A stretch of 64,000 bases of DNA from Cololabis saira (lineage: Eukaryota > Chordata > Actinopteri > Beloniformes > Belonidae): NCBI RefSeq assembly GCF_033807715.1, contig NC_084599.1, positions 29,631,625-29,695,624 on the forward strand, written 5' to 3'. The translations under genes and the position numbers were made by a program. The notes beneath the pieces are model-generated. The model was not told the DNA's origin, ran no database searches, and saw only the letters and a program-made list of their open reading frames with translations. Shown here in pieces: positions 21,268-31,912 of the stretch (within the stretch, counting starts at the first letter, position 1; each line of letters starts with the position of its first letter).

Positions 21268-21870
21268 CCCCCCCTGTCACTGTTACATGGCCAGAGCAAC
21301 AGGCCAGAGTAATGGGACGCTGTGCCTTTAAGAGGAGATGCAAGGCTGAACACTAATGTGACACTAATGAGGCCTATTTGGGCCATACCAACTGGAGGAT
21401 AGTCGGGATCACAGAGGGATACTGGACTTCTATGAAGAGGAATCATATGGATCATGGAGGGATTCTGGACTTTCATGGAGGAATACTGGATGTTATAGAA
21501 AAGACTGAGTACAATGAAAATGACATGAAATGAACAATTCTACAGTGCTGTTGTGAATGAACTATGCTGAACTATTCTGACACCCCTCTCTATGTGGACC
21601 TCATGTGGGCCTGTCAATGTGGGTGGAGCCAGGGCATCTTTAAAAGACAGACAGAGATGGCAGCTCAGGTACTTTGTCTACTGCTGTCCAGAGTGAACTG
21701 CTGTCTGTGCTGGTGTCCGGGCGTGTCTTTGTTCTCTGAGGAGATTTTGGTCCTCTTTTGTATTGTTCACATACTATCACTTGGGGGAATAAAACCATTG
21801 TAAACCTTGCCCACTTGCGTGCCTTGCCATCTTTATGTTTTAAACCCATACCTGAGCCAGGGGTTTGACA
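21255..21870 (+). repeat. 3' LTR of the gypsy element (616 bp)
   Basis: Starts TGTGACAGTTTGACC and ends GCCAGGGGTTTGACA; the target duplication GCGGA follows. It contains an AATAAA at about 21788 near the 3' end and an A-rich/TATA-poor middle. Confidence 0.88.
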
Positions 21871-21875
21871 GCGGA

Positions 21876-23886
21876 CCACGGCTGTACTGCCAGGGGAGAA
21901 ATAGTCGAAAAGCGCAACAGACCACGGATAAAGACAACGGTGAAACAACCACGTGGGTCTGGCGCGCAACCGGGTTTAGTGAGAGGGGAAACGGAGAGCG
22001 AGTCAGTGGACCGCGCTCGGACGTCGAACCAGCGTGCCTGTGGGATCTCCAATGCGTCACACAGATGCGCGGCTGCAGGTGGTCACACCGCAGCTGGGGG
22101 AAACAACAGGGGTCCGTGAGCTCTAACGGCCGGTTCGCGGATCGTCCGCAGGTCCCACTCGAGAGTCGGGTCGGGAGTGAAGTCCCACGCGCTCTGAGAT
22201 ACAATCGGGAGCTGTGGTCCGACCACTCGGCGGTAAAAGCTCACGTGAACAGGCGTACAATACAATCAATACGTCACACAGTGATGAGAACCACGAAAAA
22301 GAACCTTAAACTAAATCTGCCCAGACGCTAATTTGCCTCTTACTTGCCGTCGGTCGGTGAGAGCTGCGGCTCCTTTGAAGAGGAGAAGGGGGGGGGGGGG
22401 GTTTAAAGCTACCAGATGCGTTAAGCCCGTGGTGCGGCTCCGTCTCGCCCGTCCGACTCTGAGAAAAGGGAACACAAGCAGCGTTGCAGGACCGGCGAAC
22501 CTGTTACCAGTGCTTGGCGACCCTTTATGGCTCCTGTCTTGCGGTGGGTAGCCGGGCCTCCTGTATCGAGTGCTTCGGGAAAAAGCCCTCTTTATCACGT
22601 CGAGACCTCAGGATCGGCTGGCAGGATGCAGGGGCAGATGCTGCGCTGGTTGGAAGTGAAGAGTCGGATTGGGAATTGCTAAAGGGGACCTCTCCCAGCA
22701 GGCAAAAAAGGTAGTTCACAGAGCAGTTCACAAAAACCATTCATGAGGAGAAAGAGACCAAGGACCGTTACGTCGCCCGGATTGGCATCACCGGGGCCCC
22801 TCCCTGGAGCCAGGCCTGGTGTTGGGGCTCGAAGGCGAGCGCCTAGTGGCCGGGTCCCATGGGCTCAGGCTGAAATGGCGATGTGGGCCTGCCTTCTCGT
22901 AGGCCCACCACCCGCAGGAAGGTCCAATAGAGGAGTTGCCCAGGGTGAGAGACGGCGGGCTGGTGTGGGCTTGTTTATAGCCCCTCAGCTCAGTTGCCAT
23001 GTGTTGGAGTTTACCCCGGTGAATGAGAGGGTGCCTTAGGGTCGGGAAAAGGTCTCTCACTGTCGTTTGTGCCTACGGGCCGAATGGCAGTGCGGAGTAC
23101 CCGGCCTTTTTGGAGTCCCTAGGAGGAGTACTGGATAGTGCTCCAACTGGAGACTCCTTTGTTCTACTGGGGGATTTCAACGCTCACGTGGGCAATGACA
23201 GTGATACCTGGAGAGGCGTGATTGGCAGGAACGGCCTCCCCGATCTGAACCCGAGCAGTGTTTTGTTGTTGGACTTCTGTGCTAGTCACAGTTTGTCCAT
23301 AACGGACACAATGTTCAAAGATAAGGGTGTCAATCAGTGCACTTGGCACCAGGACACCCTAGGCCAGAGGTCAATGATCGACTTTGTTGTCGTTTCATCT
23401 GACCTTCGGCCGCATGTCTTGGACACTCGGGTGAAGAGAGGGGCTGAGCTGTCAACTGATCACCACCTGGTGGTGAGTTGGATATGCTGGCGGAGGAGGA
23501 AGCTGGACAGACCGGGCAGACCCAAACGGATTGTGAGGGTCTGTTGGGAACGTCTGGCTGAGCCCTCTAGGGGACGTCTTCAACTCTCACCTCCGAGAGA
23601 ACTTCTCTCAGATCCCGGGGGAGCCGGGGAACATCTAGCCCGAGTGGACCATGTTCTCTGCCTCCATTCTCGACGCGGCGGCTCGAAGTTGTGGACGCAA
23701 GGTCTCCGGTGCCTGTTGTGGCGGCAATCCTATAACCCGGTGGTGGACACCGGAAGTAAAGGATGCCGTCAGACTGAAGACGGAGTCCTACCGGGCTATG
23801 TTAGCCTGTGGGACTCCTGACGTAGTAGATGGGTACCGGCAGGCCAAGCAAGCCACAGCGCGGGCGGTCCTGGAGGCAAAAACCCC
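21876..23886 (+). mobile_element. I-like LINE (Nimb/I group?), 5' half
   Basis: The sequence from about 22740 to 23886 encodes an APE endonuclease in several frames. The right junction to the next LINE is sharp, at GAGGCAAAAA-CCCCCTCCCC around 23880. The 5' part, 21876-22740, is GC-rich with a poly-G run at 22389-22402 and may be its 5' UTR or ORF1; the left limit is uncertain. RT is absent. Confidence 0.6.
23023..23820 (+). CDS. LINE endonuclease domain (I-like)
   Basis: The frame contains [58 protein letters not shown] and [10 protein letters not shown], the GDFN, T-x-RSMIDFV and SDH-type motifs of an apurinic endonuclease. A continuation in another frame ([20 protein letters not shown], 23651-23886) shows a frameshift near 23640. 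The assignment to the I/Nimb group is from general resemblance to fish LINEs; other APE LINE clades are possible. Confidence 0.7.
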   Translation: MRGCLRVGKRSLTVVCAYGPNGSAEYPAFLESLGGVLDSAPTGDSFVLLGDFNAHVGNDSDTWRGVIGRNGLPDLNPSSVLLLDFCASHSLSITDTMFKDKGVNQCTWHQDTLGQRSMIDFVVVSSDLRPHVLDTRVKRGAELSTDHHLVVSWICWRRRKLDRPGRPKRIVRVCWERLAEPSRGRLQLSPPRELLSDPGGAGEHLARVDHVLCLHSRRGGSKLWTQGLRCLLWRQSYNPVVDTGSKGCRQTEDGVLPGYVSLWDS

Positions 23887-24535
23887 CTCCCCGATCTGAC
23901 CAGCAATGACATGTTTAGCCGCATGCTCTCGCTCCGCCGCTGGCTGTCGCGGTGGTGTTCAGAAAACGACGTGGCCTTTATTGACAATTGGGAGACATTA
24001 TGGGGAAAGCCCGGTCTGATTAGAAGAGACGGCATTCATCCCACCCGGGATGGTGCAGCTCTCTTTTCTAGAAATCTGGCCAATGTTATTAGACACTCGC
24101 CCTGACAATCCAGGGTCCAGGCCAGGATGCAGAGCTGCAGTCTTACACGCTTCTCTGCTGCTTCCCGAGGACCAACGCCTGCCAATAAAACTGTAGGATT
24201 GCATTATGTAATTAGCGACTCTAAAACTGTAGGATTACATGATATTGGCGACTCTAACCAGGTGCCTAGCAAAATAGAAGTGGTTGCAGTTCCCCGCCCT
24301 CCAAAAGTTCACCAGGTGCGGCGTTATAGAGGCGTTAACCAAAATAACCTTGTAAAAATTAAAACCAATGCACATTTGGTACCAATTACAGACCGAAAAA
24401 TTTGATGCGGACTACTAAATATACGATCGTTAAGCTCCAAGTCTCTGTTAGTAAACGATATAATTACAGAGAGTAGGAGTGATATTTTCTGCTTAACAGA
24501 AACATGGCTACGGGAGGAAGAGTATGTTAGTTTGA

Positions 24536-25375
24536 ATGAATCGACTCCGCCCGGCTACTTTAATCATCATATTCCTAGAAGCACGGGCCGAGGCGGAGGA
24601 GTCGCAGCAATTTATAACTCCAGTCTCCAAACAAAAATTGAACCTAAGTGCAATTAATACATTTGAAAGCCTCACGCTTAGTCTGAAATTTCCGAGCTGG
24701 AAATCAGAGAAGCCAGTTGTGTTAGTGGTAGTGTATTGGCCCCCTGCTGGTGCTTATCTAGAGTTTCTGTCTGAATTTTCAGATTTCCTTTCTGGATTAT
24801 TGATCAGTACAGATAAATTCCTCATAGTGGGTGATTTTAATATTCATATGGATGTTGAAAGCGATAATCTTAAATTAGCTTTCGATTCTCTTCTAGAATC
24901 AATGGGTATCTCACAAAAAGTGGATAAACCGACGCACTGTTTTAATCATACTCTCGATCTCGTTCTCACCTACAGTGTTGAAACTGATGATCCGTTGGTG
25001 TCACCTGTAAACTCCCTTTTATCCGACCATTACTTAATAACGTTTGAATTTAATATTTTTGATGTTGAAGTGCAAAATAGGAGGTATTATTTTAGCAGAT
25101 GTTTGTCTGATGAAGCTATTGCTAAATTTGGGGAGGCCATTGCTCATCTTACGTCAGTGCGAAATAGTGATAGTGATGTAGTCGAGGCCGGTGACTTGGG
25201 TTCTACCTCTGATTTTGTTTTTTTCGTTAGTAACACTGCTGATTTGTTGCATTCAGCTTTAGATGAAGTTGCTCCTTTGAAAAGGAGGGTTTCCAACCAT
25301 AGGAGCTTAACTCCCTGGTATAATTCAGATATCCGCATGTTGAAACAAAACGTGCATAAAATGGAAAGGAAGTGG
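24536..25375 (+). CDS. LINE endonuclease (CR1/L2 group), N-terminal frame broken
   Basis: Endonuclease core with [50 protein letters not shown] and LLSDHYLI. The first part, including LTETW and [13 protein letters not shown], lies in another frame just upstream, so there is a frameshift near 24610. The frame runs to KMERKW at 25375, where the solo LTR interrupts it. Confidence 0.8.
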
Positions 25376-25947
25376 TGTCAGATTAATCAAAGTTTTGAAT
25401 TAAGTTGTCATTATGAAACTACCAGAATCAGAATTTAGGCCTATTAAGGTCAGCTTATTAAGCTGACTGCTGGTTGTCACATTCTTATCACATGTTAGCA
25501 GATGACAGGGCAGCCCTTCCTGAGTTTGGGCTGTCCAACAACTATCCCATTGTAAGTTGAACCATCTGTTCAAAACCAACAGAGGTCCTGTTTTTAGTTG
25601 ACCCCTTGACCCTTTGTGTTTTAAGGATGTCTGTTTGTTTCTTCATACCAAGCCTCTTTAACTGAAAAGTCACATGTGTGTGACCATCTGTTCATTGTCC
25701 ATTATCTATACATTGACAGTCAGTTTACCAAATATGGTCATTCCTGTCATCCTTGCTGAATAAAAGCGCCAGCCTGCAGGGAGAATTTGTGAGAAGGCCT
25801 GACGAGCTCTAAGAGGAGGGCCGTGTTGCCCTGAAGCTCCTCAGACTTCTCCCCAGACTTCTGCAGAAGCGCCTTGAAAATCATTCCACAGTCTCTGTGT
25901 CTTTCCTAAGTTATGAATTTATGTTATGATGATTTAGGAACCTAACA
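25376..25947 (+). mobile_element. Solo LTR (572 bp) inside the LINE
   Basis: Begins TGTCAGATTAATC and ends GGAACCTAACA, with GTGG on both sides (25372-25375, 25948-25951). AATAAA lies at 25759-25764, followed by a GT/T-rich stretch. Ignoring the insert and one GTGG puts the LINE frame back in register (ERKW on the left, SVDSYREWKDIL on the right), apart from one stop. A 4-bp duplication with TG...CA ends fits a retrovirus-like or gypsy-type LTR; the family is unknown and no internal genes remain. Confidence 0.85.
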
Positions 25948-26050
25948 GTGGTACTCTTGTTAGTCTGTAGACTCTTATCGTGAATGGAAAGATATTCTAA
26001 TAGTATATAAAAAAGCCATTCGCAAAGCTAGAACATCTTTCTATTCAACG

Positions 26051-27505
26051 TTGATAGAGGATAACAAAAGTAACCCACGTTTTCTGTTCAGCATTGTGGC
26101 CAGGCTGACAAAGAGTCACAACTCTGTTGAGCCGTGCATTCCTGTAGCTCTCAGTAGTGAAGACTTTATGAGCTTCTTTAACAGTAAAATCACGAGAATT
26201 AGAGAAGAAATCAACCAGCCGGTTGTGGGCGTTTCTTCAGCTTTAGCGACTTCCCCAGGCTCTGACTTGACTCTAGACTGTTTTGATCCCATAGACCTCC
26301 CTGAGCTGACTTCACTCGTCAATAGAGCTAAGTCAACCACATGTATGTTAGACCCCATCCCGACTCGACTATTCAAAAATATCTTTTCTCTAATTGGTGC
26401 AACAATACTGGACCAAATTAACCTATCCCTAAGTTTAGGATATGTACCACAGGTTTTCAAAGTTGCAATAATTAAACCTTTACTTAAAAAACCTTCTCTT
26501 GACCCAGACACCTTAGCTAATTATAGACCAATTTCCAACCTTCCATTTGTATCTAAAATTCTGGAAAAGGCAGTTTCAAGCCAGTTATGTGACTATTTGT
26601 ATAGAAATGATCTGTTTGAAGTCTTTCAGTCAGGGTTCAGAATGCATCATAGCACAGAGACAGCACTGGTTCGAATCACGAATTACCTTCTTATGGCCTC
26701 AGATAAGGGATTAGTGTCCATACTGGTTCTACTGGACCTCAGTGCTGCTTTTGACACTGTTGATCATGGCATTTTACTGCACAGGTTACCGCATGTTGTT
26801 GGGATTAAAGGGACAGCTCTACGTTGGTTTAAATCATATCTATCTGACAGGTTCCAGTTTGTTCATGTACTTGAGGTTTCGTCAGAACAGTCAAGGGTCT
26901 GGTATGGTGTTCCACAGGGTTCAGTGCTAGGGCCAATCTTGTTTAGTTTATACATGCAGCCATTGGGAAGTATAATCCAGAATCACGGCATACACTTTCA
27001 TTGTTATGCTGATGATACGCAGCTCTATTTGTCTATGAAGCCGGATGAAACAGAACCGTTAGTTAAACTTCAGGCATGTCTTAGGGACATCAAGGACTGG
27101 ATGTCCAGAAATTTCTTGCTTCTAAATTCAGATAAAACAGAGGTTATAATTCTTGGTCCAGAGCATTTTAGGAAGGGATTAGATGGTGTTGCAATGGCTT
27201 CCAGTGCAACTGTGAGAAACCATGGTGTTGTTTTCGATCAGGATTTGTCGTTTAAACCATATGTCAATCAGGTTTGTAAAATAGCATTTTTACATCTCCG
27301 TAATATTGCAAAGATTAGGAAAATCCTCTCGCAGAGTGATGCAGAAAAACTAGTTCATGAGTTTGTATCTTCTAAACTAGATTACTGTAATGTGTTATTA
27401 ACAGGATGTCCAAGTAATTTGCTGAATAGGTTCCAGCTGATCCAAAATGCAGCAGCACGAGTGCTGACAGGAATCAGTAAGTATTTTATGACGAAGTCCC
27501 TCTGA
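26051..27505 (+). CDS. LINE reverse transcriptase (CR1/L2 group), truncated
   Basis: RT motifs: [85 protein letters not shown], then LDYCNVLLTGCPSNL and IQNAAARVLTG. The LINE part ends at about 27478; the last codons to the TGA come from the adjoining element. The usual C-terminal DHITP-LHWLP region is missing. Confidence 0.85.
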   Translation: MIEDNKSNPRFLFSIVARLTKSHNSVEPCIPVALSSEDFMSFFNSKITRIREEINQPVVGVSSALATSPGSDLTLDCFDPIDLPELTSLVNRAKSTTCMLDPIPTRLFKNIFSLIGATILDQINLSLSLGYVPQVFKVAIIKPLLKKPSLDPDTLANYRPISNLPFVSKILEKAVSSQLCDYLYRNDLFEVFQSGFRMHHSTETALVRITNYLLMASDKGLVSILVLLDLSAAFDTVDHGILLHRLPHVVGIKGTALRWFKSYLSDRFQFVHVLEVSSEQSRVWYGVPQGSVLGPILFSLYMQPLGSIIQNHGIHFHCYADDTQLYLSMKPDETEPLVKLQACLRDIKDWMSRNFLLLNSDKTEVIILGPEHFRKGLDGVAMASSATVRNHGVVFDQDLSFKPYVNQVCKIAFLHLRNIAKIRKILSQSDAEKLVHEFVSSKLDYCNVLLTGCPSNLLNRFQLIQNAAARVLTGISKYFMTKSL

Positions 27506-27601
27506 AAAAGGTGACAGCAAAAAGGTGCCGTAGAACAAAACCAGAGCGCATTATCAAATGCACGCGACGGGGACAGGAGTTTTCCGGCAGTACGCACTGG
27601 T
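27479..27601 (+). mobile_element. Left piece of a second TTAA-family element
   Basis: ATGACGAAGTCCCTCTGAAA through TTTTCCGGCAGTACGCACTG matches about 9509-9630 of the element at 8263-9724. It continues at 29795 after the palindromic insert. Its own left end is missing. Confidence 0.75.
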
Positions 27602-28274
27602 TATGGGGGTATTATTGTTCCAATATTATTTATGTGTGCGTATCTCAATCTGTGTGTGCGTAATAAGATTTGTGTGTATTCACATTTGTCTGTATTCAGA
27701 TTAGTGTGTGCGTAAAAAGATTTGTGTGTCTGTATTCATATTTATGTGTGCGCAAAAAATCAGCCGGGGGCTCTCGATTGGCTGTCTTTGTACACATGGA
27801 TTTTGACACACTTCTGCCGTGGCAAATCTGAAAATGAATCCGTGTGTAAAACGATTTGTCTTTAACTTTTCCTTTGCCCTCAGCTCGGACTCACAGGCTC
27901 ACGCCAGGCTACAGTAGCAATACAGCCTTCACACCACTAGTCGGGGCGTAGCATTCAGTCAGTACGTTTACATGCAGCAGTTCAATCGGGTTTCTGATCA
28001 TATTAGACATCGTTTGGACTTTTAAACTGCATGCAAACACCTGAACCCCATCTACTTCGGACCTATGTCGGACATTTAGTAATCGGGTTGCATATGGAGT
28101 AAGATAACTTCCAAAAAGATGTGTCCATGTTATAACTATTCGAATTTGTAATGATAAACATTTGTATACAATAAAAAAGTTGTACCCCAAATTCTGCTGT
28201 CACACACATGAGTCTGATAAATTATTAGGGTTAGGATTGTTTTTATGTGAGTAAGAAATTAGGTAAGAAATGTA

Positions 28275-28882
28275 CCTTTTACGTCTCATTTATTCATTCA
28301 CACATGCAGTAATTTACTTGGGAAAAAGTTAGGCACCAAATATAAATTATTTAATTTTCTCAGATGTCAAAAATAAGAACTTTATTGATCCCACATAGGA
28401 GTAATTCATGTTATATCAGCTATAAAGAACAAGGTAGTGCCGAAAAAAAATATATAGTCTATCCCCCTTCACAAAAATAAGAATAGAGTAACATATTTTC
28501 TCATCAATAAAACAAATTTAAATTTTTTCAAATAACAAAATAACACATTTGAACCATTTTTCAGACAATAAAAGAACTGAAAAAATCTGAAGAATTGTTC
28601 AAATATGTTATTTTGTTACTTGAAAATGTTAAAATATGTTTATGTAAAATATGCGTTGTTGGTGAGAAAATATATTTTTCAAATTTTTGTGAGGGGGGAT
28701 AGGCTATATATTGTTTTTCGGCACTACCCTGTTCTCTAATATAACATGAATTACTCCTATGTGGGATCAATAAAGTTCTTATTTTTGCCATTTGAGAAAA
28801 TTAAATATATTATATTTGGTGCCTAACTGTTTCCCAAGTATATTAGTGCGCCATGTGTGAATGAATAAATGAGACGTAAAAG
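28275..28882. repeat. Inner palindrome with short loop
   Basis: The arms match in reverse complement from CCTTTTACGTCTCATT (28275) through TTTATTGATCCCACATAGGA to AAATAACAAAATAACA near 28545, and back out to 28882. The central loop is only about 40-50 bp. Such a structure can form a long cruciform or hairpin RNA. Confidence 0.8.
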
Positions 28883-29499
28883 GAAAATGTCTTTGTAGAA
28901 AGGCGCTTTACTAAAATAAGTCCATTTACGTGTGTTAGTTTACAGTGCAGTCTTGCTACATCCAATATGGCGGCGGCGTTGACGTATCGCAGCAGCTCGA
29001 TGGGGCGGATACGGATACATGTCTATGGTTTCAACAGTTTTTCGACTCGTACCCATAAACTTGAATTCGTGTTCACAGTGAAGACTCGTAGTCGTAGAAA
29101 TTACAGTTGTATTCACAAGACTTTGCACTCACAGCTTTTAGATTCATACTCACATAAAAACAACTACTAAATGTCCGACATAGGTCCGAAGTAGATGGGG
29201 TTCAGGTGTTTGCATGCAGTTTAAAAGTCTGAACGATGTCTTATATGATCAGAAACCCGATTGAACTGTTGCACGTAACCGTACTGACTGAGTGCTACGC
29301 GCCGACTAGTGGTGTGAAGGGTGTATTGCTACTGTAGTCTGGTGTGAGCCTGTGAGTCCGAGCTGAGGGCAAACAAAAGTACCGGACAAATCGTTTTACA
29401 CACGATTCATTTGCAGATTTGCCACGGTAGAAGTGTGTCAAAATCCACGTGTACAAAGACAGCCAATCGAGAGCCCCCGGCTGATTTTTTGCGCACACA

Positions 29500-29745
29500 T
29501 AAATATGAATACAGACACACAAATCTTTTTACACACAAACAAATGTGAATACGGACACACAAATCTTTTAACACACACACACAAATGTGAATACGGACAC
29601 ACAAATCTTTTTACACACAAACAAATGTGAATACGGACACACAAATCTTTTAACACACACACACAAATGTGAATACGGACACACAAATCTTTTTACGCAC
29701 ACACAAATGTTAATACAGACACACAAATCTTTTTACACACACACA
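29500..29745. repeat. Minisatellite of alternating 40- and 42-bp units
   Basis: About six tandem units of the type GAATACGGACACACAAATCT followed by TTTTACACACAAACAAATGT or TTTAACACACACACACAAATGT in alternation. They lie in the right arm of the palindrome. The left arm has the unexpanded counterpart (27640-27760). Confidence 0.85.
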
Positions 29746-29794
29746 GATTGAGATACGCACACACAAATAATATTGGAACAATAATACCCCCATA

Positions 29795-29918
29795 GCTGGT
29801 TGGTGCTCATGGGAAATGTAGTGTTCTTTCTGGTAAAGCACTACCGCTTTTTCCAAAGGAGCCGCCAAACTCAACAAAAGCTGAAAGTTACATTGTGCTG
29901 CTTTAAAGCAAGAAAAAA
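29795..29918 (+). mobile_element. Right piece of the second TTAA-family element
   Basis: GGTGCTCATGGGAAATGTAG to GTTACATTGTGCTGCTTTAA matches about 9624-9728, including the terminal inverted repeat. It is followed by CATAATAGGTCCCCTTTAAA, probably another element's end. Confidence 0.75.
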
Positions 29919-29944
29919 CATGTTTTTCATAATAGGTCCCCTTT

Positions 29945-30548
29945 AAATAGTTTTCAAAGGTCAGTGCTATGCATTGTTTCCTAACTTTTTTTATCAAATG
30001 TTTGCTTCTCAAATGATCTGTCCTTTTTTTGGTTCTAGTTGTTGTTTTGAATGTAATGACCATACTTTTGAATAAAAGTTTGAAATGAAAAACTGCTTTG
30101 CTTCATTTATCCCTTCAAACCAGGAGAGCCTGAGCTGCCTTGTTGTAAAGCAATCTGTTATGTAATGTTTGTTCAATTGATTCCTACAAATGATTATCAG
30201 ACAATGCAAATACAACTTTACGGGAATACCAGCCCCTACCACAAAAAGACAACAAAATACTGTAATTTGAACATGCATTAAATTAGTTCAGGAAAAAAAT
30301 ATATAAATAGGTCATATTATTGTTTCTATCCTTTTTGTCTTGTTGAGGTTTAATTGTACCATATGAGGTACTTTGTGTGGTCACTTTTTTATTTACATCT
30401 GTGAGCCAATCGGTGGCTGCACAAACTTGTGTAATCGTTGCACAATCTCCCTCTGTTTTTTTTCTTCTTTTTTTTTCCTCCGTCTGTGTATAATAGTGCG
30501 TCAGTCGTTCACCTCTTCTGTCTGGTGCTTTAGTGTAATGAAAATAAA
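29945..30548 (+). promoter_or_regulatory. 5' flank / presumed promoter of unit 2
   Basis: Closely repeated upstream of unit 4 (55070-55691). GTATAATAG (about 30489) is a possible TATA box before a short 5' UTR; no start site is proven. A conserved upstream ATG at 30538 opens a 20-codon frame that overlaps the leader start (see unit 4). Confidence 0.4.
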
Positions 30549-30618
30549 ATGCAAATGGGAACTAAAACCTGCGTTCTGCTCTTGTGGATACAGACACTAA
30601 GCTTCGTGAAATGTCAGA
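30549..30618 (+). CDS. Signal-peptide exon, unit 2
   Basis: ATG at 30549 gives MQMGTKTCVLLLWIQTLSFV followed by KCQ, a typical signal peptide with an LLLWI core, then donor GTGAGT in phase 1. It matches the leader of unit 4 (55692-55761) residue for residue. Confidence 0.8.
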
Positions 30619-30750
30619 GTGAGTCAGAGTCATCATATCTATCCTTATGGAGCACGTTCTCTTAAAGTTATTGCTTTATTTGTGTGTTTATTACATAGAA
30701 ACACAAAGTGATGTGCGTTTGTTTCATTTCTGTGTTTTGCTGTCCCACAG

Positions 30751-30786
30751 AATTCACTCTTCAACAGTTTATAGAAAGTCACTATG
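30751..30786 (+). pseudogene. SCR1 remnant, unit 2
   Basis: CCCACAG acceptor and the first codons (EFTLQQFIES against ECTVQQFKES in unit 4); the first cysteine codon TGC has become TTC. Homology to SCR1 ends at ACTATG, after which intron sequence follows. Confidence 0.8.
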
Positions 30787-31469
30787 CTCTGATGTCACCA
30801 AAACGCACCAGATACTCCCCAAAAATACTTTGAGAAGCTACTTTGGTTAACTGAGGCTAAAAGTGAACTTTTAGAACATTACAAAAACCTCCATGTGGCA
30901 TAAGCCCATTACCCCCAAAACAATATGTTGAAATATTGTCCTGTCAGCTTCATGATAAAGCTAATTTTTCTCATACAGAAGGGTAACATTTACTATCTTT
31001 CATTGATCTTTTTAAAGCCTAGACCTCAATACACTTTAGAAAAAACTGATATGACTACAAGATTAAAAAATACATGACATACAGATTGCTGTACACGTCT
31101 GGGACCTGTCCAGCTGGAAGGAAACGGAGTAGTTCTGACTTATGGAGACATATCAAAGAGTTTGTTTTTTTTTTCAGAATTAAAATATTTTTCACCTTTA
31201 AACTTGCTGGCATCTACTTTTGTTCAATTTATCATTGAGAGGTCATTTAAATCCAGGTTCCAAAAATTGCCACAAGGTGTCATAAAGTGTGTTGCTTTGT
31301 TGTTTCACTTGAAAGAGACTCAGTCCAACTGCTCTCATTCATAATTACTATCTCCATATAATTTCCACTGACTGAATGCAAACAGTAAAGTGTAACAGAG
31401 TGATTGGTGGTTTCTTGTAGCAATATTCATTCTTGTACTTAAAATTATACATGTTTTTATGTATTGCAG

Positions 31470-31640
31470 CTGCTGGAGTTCTCTGCAAAGCACCACCTAA
31501 AGTTGAAAATGTAATTGTTACATCAGAAGTTATATCAGATGGAATACTTGTATGGTTCTACAGTAATTTATCCGTGCCGTGACACATTTGTCACGGAGGG
31601 TGAAGAGACGATTAGATACACAGCTGGGGAATGGGAGAAG
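31470..31640 (+). pseudogene. SCR10 remnant, unit 2
   Basis: TTGCAG acceptor and start LCKAPPKVENVIVT as in unit 4. A frameshift around SEVISDG leads to a TGA. The homology ends at GGGAGAAG, where a deletion joins it to the intron preceding SCR13 (AATGTCACTACCTATGA, also at 8033 and 41057). No donor remains. Confidence 0.8.
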
Positions 31641-31912
31641 AATGTCACTACCTATGACAAAATCAAGCACAAAACAAACCAAGCCAAGTTGCCATTCAGT
31701 CAACATTGGAAAGATCTGCTTCGTGTATCTGTGTGCTGCTTACTTTAAATTGATAAAGAAAAGAAACTACATACATTTACAGGGAGGAAAAAATAGTTTC
31801 ATTAAATAAGATTTGAAAATAATTTACATGGCTTCACTTTGTTTTCACTTGGTTATAAAAATTATTGTTTATTCTGTAAACCTCACATTAAAACAGATTT
31901 TTTTTTCTCCAG

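Larger units (their letters stand above)
12775..21870 (+). mobile_element. Ty3/gypsy LTR retrotransposon, Gmr1-like, with nested LINE
   Basis: Element bounded by a 5-bp target duplication GCGGA (12770-12774 and 21871-21875) and TGTGACAG...TTTGACA LTR ends. The 3' LTR is complete (21255-21870). The 5' LTR is reduced to 35 bp. The coding order is gag (zinc knuckle), protease, integrase, then reverse transcriptase and RNase H. This is unlike ordinary gypsy elements, where integrase is last, and like Gmr1 of cod. An L2 LINE (about 16655-20287) splits the RT domain. The collapsed 5' LTR and the split RT mean it cannot move by itself, but the frames on both sides are open, so the insertion is probably young. 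Confidence 0.9.
23887..27478 (+). mobile_element. CR1/L2-group LINE with esterase, EN and RT
   Basis: Plus-strand LINE. ORF1 end (23887-24105) has the SGNH-esterase terminal motif [18 protein letters not shown]. An endonuclease follows: LLNIRSL and [12 protein letters not shown] in one frame, then VGDFNIHMD and [11 protein letters not shown] from 24536. RT is at 26051-27478. It is split by a 572-bp solo LTR (25376-25947) and truncated at 27478 in the C-terminal region, where a fragment of the TTAA-element family begins (shared CAGTAAGTA at the joint). Confidence 0.85.
27602..29794. mobile_element. 2.19-kb imperfect palindrome (foldback transposon)
   Basis: The ends are inverted copies starting TATGGGGGTATTATTGTTCC and extend for roughly 480-630 bp (27602-28082 against 29166-29794). 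They include CTAGTCGGGGCGTAG against CTACGCGCCGACTAG and AACCCCATCTACTTCGG in both arms. It splits the second TTAA-family element, and CTGGT flanks both sides (27597-27601, 29796-29800); an 8-bp duplication with mismatches is also possible. No transposase frame was seen. A second, near-perfect palindrome lies inside (28275-28882). Confidence 0.75.

Noticed and set aside
23911..24105. Free-standing esterase-like gene
   Set aside because: The [13 protein letters not shown] motif is the known end of ORF1 in CR1/L2-group LINEs and is followed by that LINE's endonuclease.
27602..29794. CRISPR-like array suggested by the regularly spaced repeats at 29500-29745
   Set aside because: The units are contiguous 40/42-bp tandem repeats without unique spacers, in a eukaryotic transposon.
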